From assembly GCA_045809925.1 (NCBI GenBank), contig JBJMWX010000097.1, positions 1 to 18,345 of the forward strand: a stretch of DNA of 18,345 bases. Reading direction: 5' to 3'. How positions within the stretch are numbered: the first letter of the stretch is position 1; every line of letters starts with the position of its first letter. A program made the position numbers and the translations under genes. Below the pieces are notes generated by a model that was given only the letters and a program-made list of their open reading frames with translations, was not told the DNA's origin and did not search any database. Origin of the DNA: CADDYX01 sp045809925. Lineage in GTDB: Bacteria > Verrucomicrobiota > Verrucomicrobiia > Chthoniobacterales > UBA10450. Of this stretch, positions 1 through 7,561 are shown one piece after another.

Positions 1-997
1 GCAATTTTGATTCTGCCGATTCAATCTCACGCCGGCTGCGTTCGATCCACTGGCGCAACTCCACGCCATGTTTTTCATTGAACTCGATCCGGTGCCGATG
101 CGACGCGATCTCGTTTTCCAATTGCTGTAACTTACTGCGCCCGTCCGCGATGTTTTCATCGGCTGCGTCGAGTTCGCGGCGCGCCTCGGCAAGTTTCGCT
201 TCGCGCTCATTGATCTCGTTGCGGGTCGACTGTTCGGTTTCTGAGATGCGCGCGATCTCGGCCGAGCAGTCGCCCAGTTCACCCTCGAGGCTCTGTAATT
301 TTCGATGTGAGAAATGGGTGTCGAGCACTTGTAAGTCCGCGTGCAATGCTTGATAGCGCCGCGCCTTGCCCGCCTGCCGTTGCAGCGAACCGATCTGACG
401 CTTCACTTCTTTGATGATGTCGCCGATGCGCAACAGATTCGCTTCGGTCGCTTCGAGTTTGCGCAACGCTTCCTTTTTTTGCGTCTTGTATTTCGTGATC
501 CCGGCCGCTTCCTCGAAAACACTGCGGCGATCTTCGGGTCGCGAACTCAGGATCAGGTCGATCTTGCCCTGCTCCATGATGGAATAGGCGGTGCGCCCCA
601 CGCCGGTGTCAGCGAAGAGCGCGTTAATGTCCTTCAACCGGCATTGCGTCTTGTTGAGGAGGTACTCGGAAATACCGTCACGGAAGACGCGCCGCGTGAC
701 GCGAACTTCATGCCAGTCCACGCCCAGTTCCTGCGCGCAATCGGTGAAGGTGAGCGAGACTTCCGCGAACCCAACCGGTTTGCGCGAATCGGTGCCATTG
801 AAGATGACGTCTGCCATTTCACCGCCACGCAGAGCCTTGGCCGATTGCTCGCCGAGAACCCAGCGAACGGCGTCGAGAACGTTCGATTTCCCGCAACCGT
901 TGGGACCGACGATCGCGGTTACGCCTTCGTGAAATTCGAAGAGGGTTTTATCGGCAAAAGACTTGAAGCCGAGGAGCTCGAGCGACTTTAGATGCAT
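1..997 (-). CDS. smc: Chromosome segregation ATPase SMC, N-terminal part (3' end beyond window)
   Basis: This is the first 332 residues of an SMC protein, the ATPase core of the condensin-like complex that organises and segregates the chromosome. The family is usually about 1,150-1,250 residues, so the hinge, second coiled coil and C-terminal ATPase half lie outside the window. The frame is open to base 1. Residues 1-40 give the typical start MHLKSLELLGFKSFADKT followed by the Walker A loop GPNGCGKSN (31-39). Further on come the SMC-typical segments LGEQSAKALRGG, DTGVGRTAYSIMEQGKID (Q-loop region) and FEEAAGITKYK. After about residue 185 the sequence becomes charged and heptad-like, as expected for the first coiled coil. 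The ATG at 997 is chosen because the family's N-terminus begins there; no SD precedes it. The permease gene lies 132 bp upstream on the same strand. Confidence 0.97.
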   Translation of the reverse strand, partial: MHLKSLELLGFKSFADKTLFEFHEGVTAIVGPNGCGKSNVLDAVRWVLGEQSAKALRGGEMADVIFNGTDSRKPVGFAEVSLTFTDCAQELGVDWHEVRVTRRVFRDGISEYLLNKTQCRLKDINALFADTGVGRTAYSIMEQGKIDLILSSRPEDRRSVFEEAAGITKYKTQKKEALRKLEATEANLLRIGDIIKEVKRQIGSLQRQAGKARRYQALHADLQVLDTHFSHRKLQSLEGELGDCSAEIARISETEQSTRNEINEREAKLAEARRELDAADENIADGRSKLQQLENEIASHRHRIEFNEKHGVELRQWIERSRREIESAESKL

Positions 998-1028
998 ATG
1001 GGCGTGGCGGCGGCGTTGCCTAGGGAGG

Positions 1029-1057
1029 ATTAACTATCCGTCAGGTCGACAAATCAA
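1029..1057 (-). promoter_or_regulatory. Candidate sigma70-type promoter for smc
   Basis: On the minus strand a TTGATT box (1052-1057) is separated by 17 bases from GTTAAT (1029-1034). Each matches four of six consensus positions. It would start transcription near 1022, about 25 bases before the smc start. It sits in the 132-bp gap between the permease and smc (998-1129), in which I see nothing else convincing. The match is modest, so this is tentative. Confidence 0.3.
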
Positions 1058-1129
1058 GCAAAATCCCACCAGATGGAGGGTGGCGGCCCGGCGCCTACCA
1101 CAAAATATGGGGGCTGCGGCGCTTCGACC

Positions 1130-2455
1130 TTATTGCCGGGTGAAGCCTCTACGCAGCAGATAAAGAAGAGAGGCAACGCCGAGTACAGCCGCAGCCAGCC
1201 CGAATTCCTTCCCGGTTGCGTGCGCCAGGATCCAGATCACAACCACGATCGAAACAACCGGCAGAATTTGTGCACCGGGAAAGCCGAACGGCTTGCCATC
1301 GGAGCGAACATCGCGACGCATCAGGAGAATGGCGGCGGCAAAGCAGAGCAAATAGAGCAGAAGGACAGCGACGTTCGACATGACGGCGAGCCCTTCGAAG
1401 GTCGACGTAAGCGAAAACGCGAACGCAATGACGGTGTAGGTGATGATTGCCACGTCAGGTGAGCGGAAGCGCGGATGGACATGCGCGAACCACGCCGGCA
1501 ACATGCCGTCGCGACCGAAGGCGAAGATGATTCTCGGTGAGCTGAGGATATCTGTGGTGACGAATCCGAATGCTGAAATCGTCGCGCCGGCGAGGAGCAG
1601 TGTACGTCCGAAATTTCCCAGGAATGTGCCCGCTGCCTGCGCCAGCGGCGTGACGGAATTCTGCGCCAGCTCACTGCCGAGGGTGCCTTGCGCGACGAGC
1701 TGGATCGAAATGTAGAGCACCGTCGTGAGCGCAAGCGCGAGATAGATTGCGCGCGGCACGGTCCGGGTGGGGTTCTTCACTTCCCCGCTTGGAATGAGTG
1801 CGACCTCGATCCCGACAAAGGCAAAGATCAACAAGAGGACGCTGTCACCAAGCTGTTTACTGGTCGGCCAGGTGGGCGAAGCGAGGGTGCCCGGTTTGAT
1901 GAAGAAGAACCCAGCGATCACAAAAATGAGGAGCGGGACGAGCTTCGCCGCCGTCACGACGGTAACGGCGGTGCTGCCCGCCTGAACGCCGCGCACATTG
2001 ATCAGGGCAAGGACGCCGTAGATGAGGAAGATCAAAACGACACGACCGATCGGATTCGACGCGATCGGCAGAACAGCGGAGAGAGAATCGGCGAGCACAT
2101 TGACCACACCAGCTACGGCGAGGACCGCCGTTAGATAATAGAGAATGCCGCCGAGGAACCCGACGTAGCGGCCAAATGCCACCTCCACATAAGCGTAGAG
2201 GCCGCCGGTCAGAGAGACGCGGCTTCCGGCGATGGCAAAACAGGTAACGAAGAGGACCATCGCGATTGCGCAGACAAGGAATGCCAGCGGCGCCGCTGCG
2301 CCGAGCCCGCGAGCGACGAGTGCGGGGAGCACAAAAATCCCGGCGCCAATAGTTGCGTTGACGATATTCGCGGCCAGCCCGGGCACACCGATAGCGCGGA
2401 CGAGTTGCGCATCGGCATTCGCGACCGGGGAAAGAGCTGTCGGTTCGTTAGGCAT
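1130..2455 (-). CDS. APC-superfamily amino acid permease
   Basis: A 441-residue polytopic membrane protein of the amino acid-polyamine-organocation (APC) family, which takes up amino acids by proton or solute coupling. Residues 30-47 carry the family signature of the first helix (NATIGAGIFVLPALVARG, with the unwound GAG motif). About twelve hydrophobic segments follow, and the length is normal for the family. Helix 6 contains FAFVGIEVALIPSGEVKNPTR, the typical conserved segment leading into the cytoplasmic loop (EVKNP.R..P.A). The substrate cannot be read from the sequence. The ATG at 2455 is the natural start; no SD is visible. It diverges from the dipeptidase gene across only 37 bp, so both promoters must be compact or overlap the opposite gene. 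Pairing a permease with a dipeptidase suggests peptide or amino-acid scavenging, which is inference. Confidence 0.93.
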   Translation of the reverse strand: MPNEPTALSPVANADAQLVRAIGVPGLAANIVNATIGAGIFVLPALVARGLGAAAPLAFLVCAIAMVLFVTCFAIAGSRVSLTGGLYAYVEVAFGRYVGFLGGILYYLTAVLAVAGVVNVLADSLSAVLPIASNPIGRVVLIFLIYGVLALINVRGVQAGSTAVTVVTAAKLVPLLIFVIAGFFFIKPGTLASPTWPTSKQLGDSVLLLIFAFVGIEVALIPSGEVKNPTRTVPRAIYLALALTTVLYISIQLVAQGTLGSELAQNSVTPLAQAAGTFLGNFGRTLLLAGATISAFGFVTTDILSSPRIIFAFGRDGMLPAWFAHVHPRFRSPDVAIITYTVIAFAFSLTSTFEGLAVMSNVAVLLLYLLCFAAAILLMRRDVRSDGKPFGFPGAQILPVVSIVVVIWILAHATGKEFGLAAAVLGVASLLYLLRRGFTRQ

Positions 2456-2492
2456 TCACGGCGAATAGCAAAACGAGCAGAACCTGTCTAAC

Positions 2493-3836
2493 ATGGAGGC
2501 CATGCGTGCTTCACATCTTGAAGATTACTATCAGTTTCTCCGGTTCCCGAGCGTTTCAACCGACGAGGAGTACGCCGAGAAGCTTACCGAGTGCGCGCAT
2601 TGGCTGGTCGAGAAACTGACGAATATCGGCCTCGAAACCCAGCTCGTGCCCACACCGGGTCACCCGATTGTCTGGGCGAAAAATAAACATCAGGGCGGCC
2701 GCCGCACGGTCATGATCTACGGGCACTACGATGTTCAGCCGCCGGACCCGCTTGAGCTGTGGGACTCGCCGCCATTCGATCCGGTATTGAAGAACGGCTA
2801 TGTGTTTGCGCGCGGCGCGACGGACAACAAAGGCCAGATCCTTGGGCATATCCTCGGTGTGCAGGAAACGATCGAGCAGCACGGCGAGCTGCCGGTGAAT
2901 CTGCATTTCGTGATCGAAGGCGAAGAGGAAATCGGCAGTGGTAATCTCGGCAATTTTCTTTCAAAAAACCGCGAAGCTTTGAAGTGCGACGTCGCGGTTG
3001 TGTCCGACACAGGAATGATTGCGCGGGGCGTCCCGACGATGAGTTATGGGCTGCGCGGTGTGACCGCGATGGAAGTGAAGATCACGGCCGCAAAGATGGA
3101 CCTGCACTCAGGCATTTTTGGCGGAGCGGTCGCAAACCCGCTCACGGTGCTCTCGCGGCTTCTCGCGACCCTGCACGACGAGAACGGCCATGTCGCGATC
3201 GAAGGTTTCTACGACAAGGTCAAGCCGCTTGAGGATTGGGAACGTGAAGCCTGGAGGAAGCTGCCAATTAACGGCGACGAGGAGATGCTCAAGGAGACAG
3301 GCGCGCCGGCGCTCACCGGGGAGAAAGGTTATTCTACGCTCGAGCGAATCTGGGGTCGCCCGACAGCGGAAATCAACGGGATGGGTGGCGGTTACCAGGG
3401 CATGGGAACCAAAACGGTGATCGCGAGTCATGCGATGGCGAAGCTGACCTTCCGTCTCGTGCCGGACCAGGAGGGCGATGAGATTCTCAAGCTGGCCAGA
3501 CGCCATTTCGAAAAGCATCTGCCGGCCAGTGTGACGATGGAAATCACGCCTGGCCACAGCGGGCCGTGGTATCTAACCGACCCGCACTCCGCGTTCGGCG
3601 AAGCTGCGCAACGCGCGTTGCGCAAAGCATTCGACAAGGACCCGGCACTTATTCGCGAAGGAGGGAGCATCCCGATCGTCTCGCAATTCCGCAGCATACT
3701 CGGGGTGGAGACGTTGCTCATGGGACTCGCTTTGCCTGATTGCCGCGCGCATTCACCGAATGAGAACTTCCCGCTCGAGAATTTCGATGCGGGGATCCGG
3801 TTGAACAAAGCTGTGCTGCAGGAACTGGCAGAGTGA
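2493..3836 (+). CDS. M20-family metallodipeptidase
   Basis: A 447-residue cytosolic di-zinc peptidase of the M20 (carnosinase/dipeptidase) family that hydrolyses dipeptides or short peptides. The metal site is complete. The sequence shows YGHYDVQPPDP (H78, D80), RGATDNKGQ (D111), EGEEEIGS (general base E145 and ligand E146), VVSDTGMI (D172), and a C-terminal PDCRAHSPNENF with H420. The lid domain shows DLHSGIFGGAVANP with H205, as in dipeptidases that act as dimers. Length is normal. The start could be the ATG at 2493 or the one at 2502; a GGAGG sits between them, but only two bases from 2502, so it does not decide the matter. The last bases overlap the start of the NlpC/P60 gene (GTGA), implying translational coupling. 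The exact peptide substrate is unknown. Confidence 0.95.
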   Translation: MEAMRASHLEDYYQFLRFPSVSTDEEYAEKLTECAHWLVEKLTNIGLETQLVPTPGHPIVWAKNKHQGGRRTVMIYGHYDVQPPDPLELWDSPPFDPVLKNGYVFARGATDNKGQILGHILGVQETIEQHGELPVNLHFVIEGEEEIGSGNLGNFLSKNREALKCDVAVVSDTGMIARGVPTMSYGLRGVTAMEVKITAAKMDLHSGIFGGAVANPLTVLSRLLATLHDENGHVAIEGFYDKVKPLEDWEREAWRKLPINGDEEMLKETGAPALTGEKGYSTLERIWGRPTAEINGMGGGYQGMGTKTVIASHAMAKLTFRLVPDQEGDEILKLARRHFEKHLPASVTMEITPGHSGPWYLTDPHSAFGEAAQRALRKAFDKDPALIREGGSIPIVSQFRSILGVETLLMGLALPDCRAHSPNENFPLENFDAGIRLNKAVLQELAE

Positions 3837-4957
3837 GCGTGCGTGTAGGGCGTCCGCCGACGCCGACATTGGGCTTCTCACTGGCCACGGCCGTTAAACT
3901 CCGACGCCGTGGAGTCTCTGTCGCAGCGGTTGTTCTAGCGTTGGGGATTTTGGCGCCGGTGCGGGCGCAGCAGTCGCTCCCCACTGCGATAAAGAAAATC
4001 TTCGCGACTCCGACTCCGGCGCCGGCCCGGAAGAAGCGGAAGGCGAGCGCATCGGCGACTGCGTCACCGAAGCCAAAGCACGGCGGTTCGCCAAGCCCTG
4101 CCGAGACGGCGACTCCGGAGCCGACCGCGACCGGCAGCGCTAAATCAAAACGACACAAGAAATCATCGCCAACAGCGACACCGACGGCGAGCGCCACGGC
4201 AACTACAACTGCGGCGCCGTCCGAAACCCCGGAACCGAGTGCGACCGCCAGTCCAAAGTCGAAGCGACACAAGAAGTCGTCGCCGACACCGACACCGAGT
4301 CCCAGCGCGACGGGAACGCCGCCGCCGGCACCATCCGAGACTGCATCACCGAGTGCTTCGGTTTCGGCTTCGCCGGGCGCGAAGCAGAAAGGAGCGCCCG
4401 CAACCATAGCGCGCGAGCAAATTGCCGGATACGATGGCTACGCGCCAAACGTCCGCAAGCTGACCGACCAGGCTCTAGATCTCACTACCCGCAACCTGAG
4501 TTACAAGTATGGCTCGGCAGACCCGGCAAACGGCGGAATGGATTGCTCGGGTTTCGTCTACTACGTGCTGACACAGAACGGCGTCCCGGATGTTCCGCGG
4601 GACTCGAGCCAGCAGTACGTCTGGGCCCGCAAAGCAGGCACATTCCGGGCAGTAAACAGCCGGAAGGACGATACCTTCGAGCTCGATGAGCTAGTGCCGG
4701 GCGACCTGTTGTTTTGGACCGGCACCTACAGCATAGAGCGCGATCCGCCGATTACCCATGCCATGATCTACCTGGGGCGAGAGAAGGGGAGTAACAAACG
4801 AATCATGATTGGCGCGAGCGATGGTCGCGTCTACCAGGGGGAGTCGCGCTACGGCGTAAGTGTGTTCGATTTCAAAATCGCACATCCGCCACGTGACAAC
4901 GACGCAAAGTTAACCCCGAGCTTTATCGGGTATGCTCACATTCCGGGGTTGAGATAG
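3833..4957 (+). CDS. Secreted NlpC/P60-family cysteine peptidase with Ser/Thr/Pro/Lys-rich linker
   Basis: A 374-residue exported protein. Residues about 22-45 form a signal peptide (KLRRR, then AAVVLALGILAPVRA, with likely cleavage before QQ). Residues about 55-185 are low complexity, rich in Ala, Ser, Thr, Pro and Lys, and contain two copies of a 38-residue repeat. Residues about 200-374 form the NlpC/P60 (CHAP-like papain fold) domain, with catalytic Cys238 in GGMDCSGFVYY and His309 in ITHAMIYLG; PGDLLFW lies between them. Such enzymes cut peptide cross-links or stems in peptidoglycan. The linker could span or bind the cell wall; this is inference. The GTG at 3833 overlaps the dipeptidase stop by four bases. 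A TTG at 3869 would give a more typical signal-peptide start and is a possible alternative. The two genes could act in series on wall peptides. Confidence 0.88.
   Translation: MSVRVGRPPTPTLGFSLATAVKLRRRGVSVAAVVLALGILAPVRAQQSLPTAIKKIFATPTPAPARKKRKASASATASPKPKHGGSPSPAETATPEPTATGSAKSKRHKKSSPTATPTASATATTTAAPSETPEPSATASPKSKRHKKSSPTPTPSPSATGTPPPAPSETASPSASVSASPGAKQKGAPATIAREQIAGYDGYAPNVRKLTDQALDLTTRNLSYKYGSADPANGGMDCSGFVYYVLTQNGVPDVPRDSSQQYVWARKAGTFRAVNSRKDDTFELDELVPGDLLFWTGTYSIERDPPITHAMIYLGREKGSNKRIMIGASDGRVYQGESRYGVSVFDFKIAHPPRDNDAKLTPSFIGYAHIPGLR
4136..4363 (+). repeat. Two tandem 114-bp coding repeats in the NlpC/P60 linker
   Basis: Two adjoining 38-codon units (residues 102-139 and 140-177) share the basic segment KSKRHKKSSPT followed by Thr/Pro/Ser/Ala-rich sequence and a PSET motif. 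The copies differ at many third positions, so the duplication is not recent. A fainter related stretch precedes them. Confidence 0.7.
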
Positions 4958-4961
4958 GTAG

Positions 4962-5069
4962 CTAGTAGTGATGAGCTACAACAACTGCGGCGAGAAAGAG
5001 TAGTAAGAGTAGAACAAGGGTAAGCTGCTCGCGCCGGGTGAGGACAAAAACGTCAAGTAGCCGTTTCAT
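4962..5069 (-). CDS. Candidate 35-residue single-pass membrane micropeptide downstream of queC
   Basis: Starting at the ATG at 5069 this frame reads MKRLLDVFVLTRREQLTLV, then a leucine/valine run of about 18 residues, and ends AHHY. That gives a basic, amphipathic N-terminus of about 15 residues and one membrane helix. It overlaps the last 17 bases of queC in another frame and would be the last gene of the queF-queC operon. It ends 4 bp from the stop of the convergent NlpC/P60 gene. The N-terminus resembles the segment before the membrane anchor in ComEA-type helix-hairpin-helix proteins, but no such domain follows. The same frame is open further upstream into queC, but that extension looks like a shadow of queC. 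Function unknown; a chance ORF is possible because it is short. Confidence 0.45.
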   Translation of the reverse strand: MKRLLDVFVLTRREQLTLVLLLLLFLAAVVVAHHY

Positions 5070-5787
5070 GCTGCAGGTAACGGATTCGGTCTTCGATGCC
5101 CGCTTCGGCAAAACCTTTGCGCCTGAGATGACACGCATCGCACTCTCCGCAAGCACTGCCATCAGTCGCCGGATCATAGCAGCTATGTGTGAGAGAGAAG
5201 TCGACGCCCAATTCTGCACCGCGTTCGATGATCTGGCGCTTCGTCATTTGGATAAGCGGCGTACGGATGGACATTGGATGGCCTGAAACGCCCGCGCGCG
5301 TAGCTAGATTCGCCATCTTCTCGAATTGTTGGATGAATTCCGGCCGGCAGTCCGGATACCCACTGTAGTCCAGCGCGTTCACGCCAATGAAGATATCGCG
5401 GGCCCCGATTACTTCCGCCCAGGCAAGGGCGTAGGACAGAAAAATGGTATTCCGCGCCGGAACGTAGGTGACAGGAATGCCGGCGCCGATTCGGTGCGAG
5501 GGTCGGTTTTTTGGAACATCGATCTCATCGGTCAAGGCTGAGCCACCGAAGATGCGCAGATCAATTTGGGCCAGCCGATGTTCGACCGCGCCGAGCGAAT
5601 CGGCGACACGCTTGGCGGCGTGAAGCTCAATCTCGTGCCGCTGCCCGTAGGAAAATGAAAGAGCGTGACAGCTGAAGCCTTGCTCGCGCGCAATCGCCAA
5701 TACGGTAGCTGAATCGAGTCCGCCGCTGAGAAGAACGATCGCGGACCGCACAGCCTGCTCGCCGCTGTGTCCGTTTCCGCGGATCAT
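5053..5787 (-). CDS. queC: 7-cyano-7-deazaguanine synthase QueC
   Basis: A 244-residue enzyme that turns 7-carboxy-7-deazaguanine into preQ0 with ammonia and ATP, in the queuosine pathway. Residues 17-30 hold the PP-loop SGGLDSATVL that binds ATP. SFSYGQRHEIE (44-54) and VPARNTIFLSYALAWAE (109-125) are QueC-typical. The zinc site at the C-terminus is complete: C203, then C213, C216 and C219 in ACGECDACHLR. Length is normal. The ATG at 5787 overlaps the queF stop by four bases (ATGA), indicating translational coupling; about fifteen residues precede the PP-loop strand, so this start is plausible. Genes for QueD and QueE are not in the window. Confidence 0.97.
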   Translation of the reverse strand: MIRGNGHSGEQAVRSAIVLLSGGLDSATVLAIAREQGFSCHALSFSYGQRHEIELHAAKRVADSLGAVEHRLAQIDLRIFGGSALTDEIDVPKNRPSHRIGAGIPVTYVPARNTIFLSYALAWAEVIGARDIFIGVNALDYSGYPDCRPEFIQQFEKMANLATRAGVSGHPMSIRTPLIQMTKRQIIERGAELGVDFSLTHSCYDPATDGSACGECDACHLRRKGFAEAGIEDRIRYLQHETAT

Positions 5788-6224
5788 CGGGGCCCGCGCT
5801 TTGGAGCAGTGTTGCTAGCCGTGTATTCCGCGCGCACTGTCAGCGCAATACCGCCGCGAGCAGAGAATTCTGCAAGTACAGCGGCCTGCCGAGGCGCGCA
5901 TGCCGCTACGAAGTCATCGAGAATGCGGTTCGTTACGGTCTCATTAAAGGCGCAAGTGTTTCGGTAGGAGGCGAGGTAAAACTTAAGAGACTTGGTCTCG
6001 ACGCAAAGCTTTGCCGGCGTGTATTCGATCGTGACCTGGGCGAAATCAGTCTGGCCTGTGACTGGACAAAGACAGGTAAAATCAGCCGTCTCGAGCCGGA
6101 CCACGTAAGGTCGCGTGGCGGGATTAGGGAACGTTTCAAGTCGCGCCTCGGCCGGTGATGCAGGCAGACGCGTCTCACTCCGGCCGAGCAAAGTCACGCT
6201 TTGGCGCTTTCGTTCGGGAGGCAT
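5784..6224 (-). CDS. queF: NADPH-dependent preQ0 reductase QueF (type I)
   Basis: A 146-residue single-domain (YkvM-type) nitrile reductase that converts preQ0 to preQ1, the base later inserted into tRNA. The catalytic segment FTCLCPVTGQTDFA holds the thioimide-forming Cys53 and the proton-donor Asp60. The QueF signature appears as VETKSLKFYLASYRN (75-89), with Thr where Ser is usual in the ESKSLK motif. A short variable N-terminus of about 35 residues precedes the fold. It lies 3 bp after the secreted-protein gene and overlaps queC by four bases, so this is a three- or four-gene minus-strand operon. No preQ1 riboswitch could be recognised upstream of the operon. Confidence 0.96.
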   Translation of the reverse strand: MPPERKRQSVTLLGRSETRLPASPAEARLETFPNPATRPYVVRLETADFTCLCPVTGQTDFAQVTIEYTPAKLCVETKSLKFYLASYRNTCAFNETVTNRILDDFVAACAPRQAAVLAEFSARGGIALTVRAEYTASNTAPKRGPR

Positions 6225-6227
6225 GAG

Positions 6228-7082
6228 TTAGTCCGGTTGGCGAAGCATTGGATTATTGAAGGCACGCTCCCGGTCGCCATTCTTGCCATAATTCCAGTAG
6301 TCTACCTTCAGGTTGCGCTTCATTCGAAGATGGCTGCCATCGGCAGCCGTCCACTCCCGCAAGAGCCAGGGCCCGTCGCGATCGAGTATAAAACGATCTG
6401 TACCGCCGGCGTGTTCTACTTTTACTTCGATCGTTCGTGCAGTCGAAGCAAAGGACATCCTGGCCGGTTTGAAGACAAAGTTGTCTTTCTTTGAATTGAT
6501 AGCCGAGCCGGCCAGCTGCAAGTCAACCTGACCGGTGGGTTTGGAGAAGTCGAGCGAACGCACGCGCCAGGGGAGCTCGTCGTAAAAGAAGCCATTGGCC
6601 GGCAAAGCGACAGTTTCTTTTCCATCTGCCATCGTGTCCCAGTAGGTATGATAGACGTAGCTCAGGTTGTCGCCAGTTCGCCGCCCTTCCTTGTAGCTGT
6701 TTCCGTAGCTGTCATTGCTGGTCAGGCTAAACTTTAACAGCTCGGCTGTATCGACACGCCAGAAGCTGGAGTGCATTTGCTGCCAAAGGTAAAGACCGGT
6801 CGGAAGGTGTAAAACCTGGTTTAGCTTCAGGACAGGGATGCTATCGGCCCGTGGTGCTCCTTCCGGCTTAACAAACTGCTTCGGATCGAATGGCTCGCGG
6901 ACGAGAATGTGCAGCACCTCGCAGGCGCGGGGCTGTCCCTCGCGCACGACTTGCGCATCGTAAATGTTGAACTCGGCTTTGCCGTCTCCCCAGTAGCTGT
7001 TGTTTTGCAGCAGCTGGTTGCTGAACTGACCGTGCGAGGTGCTGGTAAAGGCAAGCAGGAGCGCAGCGCCGAGCCTCTTCAT
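6228..7082 (-). CDS. Secreted protein of unknown function upstream of queF
   Basis: A 284-residue protein with a short signal peptide (MKRLGAALLLAFTSTSHG, cleavage before QF). The mature part shows SYWGDGKAEFNIYDA near residue 29, then HILVREPFDP, VLKLNQVLHLPTGLY and a C-terminal half rich in beta-strand-like sequence ending in a WNYG segment. The pattern W.DGKAE, then V.E.F, then LK.N....TG.Y, resembles from memory a group of Bacteroidota periplasmic proteins of unknown role, often mislabelled as septum formation inhibitor. I could not check this. It begins the queF-queC operon, though nothing in the protein points to queuosine. No lipobox cysteine is present, so it is probably periplasmic or secreted rather than a lipoprotein. 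Confidence 0.8.
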   Translation of the reverse strand: MKRLGAALLLAFTSTSHGQFSNQLLQNNSYWGDGKAEFNIYDAQVVREGQPRACEVLHILVREPFDPKQFVKPEGAPRADSIPVLKLNQVLHLPTGLYLWQQMHSSFWRVDTAELLKFSLTSNDSYGNSYKEGRRTGDNLSYVYHTYWDTMADGKETVALPANGFFYDELPWRVRSLDFSKPTGQVDLQLAGSAINSKKDNFVFKPARMSFASTARTIEVKVEHAGGTDRFILDRDGPWLLREWTAADGSHLRMKRNLKVDYWNYGKNGDRERAFNNPMLRQPD

Positions 7083-7090
7083 CGCTGCGG

Positions 7091-7119
7091 AATATAAGAT
7101 GCGCGATTGCTTGAGACAG
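7091..7119 (-). promoter_or_regulatory. Candidate promoter of the secreted-protein/queF/queC operon, near-leaderless
   Basis: On the minus strand a TATATT box (7091-7096, five of six consensus positions) lies only eight bases before the ATG at 7082. A weak -35-like CTGTCT (7114-7119) sits 17 bases upstream. Transcription would start about two bases before or at the start codon. Confidence 0.4.
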
Positions 7120-7142
7120 CTTTTTCCTTAGGCTGCGCCGCA

Positions 7143-7508
7143 ATGGATCGCACCGGTATCGAACATGCGGACGTGATCGACCTGTTTGGGGTTGATGAGC
7201 GAAAGGGCGAAGTGCTGCTCGTCATGAACGAGACGCGGCGGTGGAGCGGCAGCGACGACCAGCTGCACGAACTGCAGGAAAAGTTCAACGCCTATGCCTC
7301 GTTCGTGCTCGACGGGGAAATGGTGGCTTCGCATCCGGAGCTGGCGGGCAAACCGGTCCGCATAGAATTGCGCTGCGAGGAAATGCCGGATGAACGCGCG
7401 CTCGCTCTGTTACAAACAGTCCATGACCAGCTCGCGTTGCAGGAAATCCGCGTGGAAGTGGTTGTGCGCGAGCACGCATGCTGCGGCGGCGACTGCGGTT
7501 GCGCGTAA
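7143..7508 (+). CDS. Small DUF6572-like protein with Cys-rich C-terminal tail
   Basis: A 121-residue soluble protein of unknown function. The segment GIEHADVIDLFGVDERKGEV, the following LLVMNETRRW and LHELQEKFNAYASFVLDGEM resemble, from memory, the DUF6572 family (short proteins with a conserved D.iD and an lq.K.n.Y.sf.ldG pattern). After a second alpha/beta stretch the protein ends HACCGGDCGCA, with four cysteines in eight residues, a plausible metal- or cluster-binding tail or disulfide site. The ATG at 7143 is preferred to the in-frame TTG at 7107, because the homologous region begins just after it. It diverges from the secreted-protein gene across 60 bp and converges on apt. No SD is seen. 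Confidence 0.75.
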   Translation: MDRTGIEHADVIDLFGVDERKGEVLLVMNETRRWSGSDDQLHELQEKFNAYASFVLDGEMVASHPELAGKPVRIELRCEEMPDERALALLQTVHDQLALQEIRVEVVVREHACCGGDCGCA

Positions 7509-7528
7509 GGTGCGGATGTTCGAGGACG

Positions 7529-7544
7529 TCGGCGGACGCGCCGA
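7529..7544. terminator. Possible hairpin between convergent genes
   Basis: A 6-bp perfect stem (TCGGCG/CGCCGA) with a GACG loop lies in the 53-bp gap between the convergent DUF6572-like gene and apt. There is no T-run on either strand, so it is not a classical intrinsic terminator. Confidence 0.25.
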
Positions 7545-7561
7545 AGAGATGTCCCCAACCA

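Noticed and set aside
341..991. Long plus-strand open frame (216 codons) in the first kilobase
   Set aside because: It lies wholly antisense to smc, whose motifs are unmistakable. The frame is a by-product of GC-rich codon use.
3718..4407. 229-codon minus-strand frame with Gly/Val/Ala-rich repeats
   Set aside because: It is the antisense of the Ser/Thr/Pro repeat region and dipeptidase end; its repeats merely mirror the coding repeats of the NlpC/P60 gene.
7083..7142. preQ1 riboswitch before the queF/queC operon
   Set aside because: The divergent gap is only 60 bp, the -10-like box is eight bases from the start, and no preQ1 aptamer pattern is visible.
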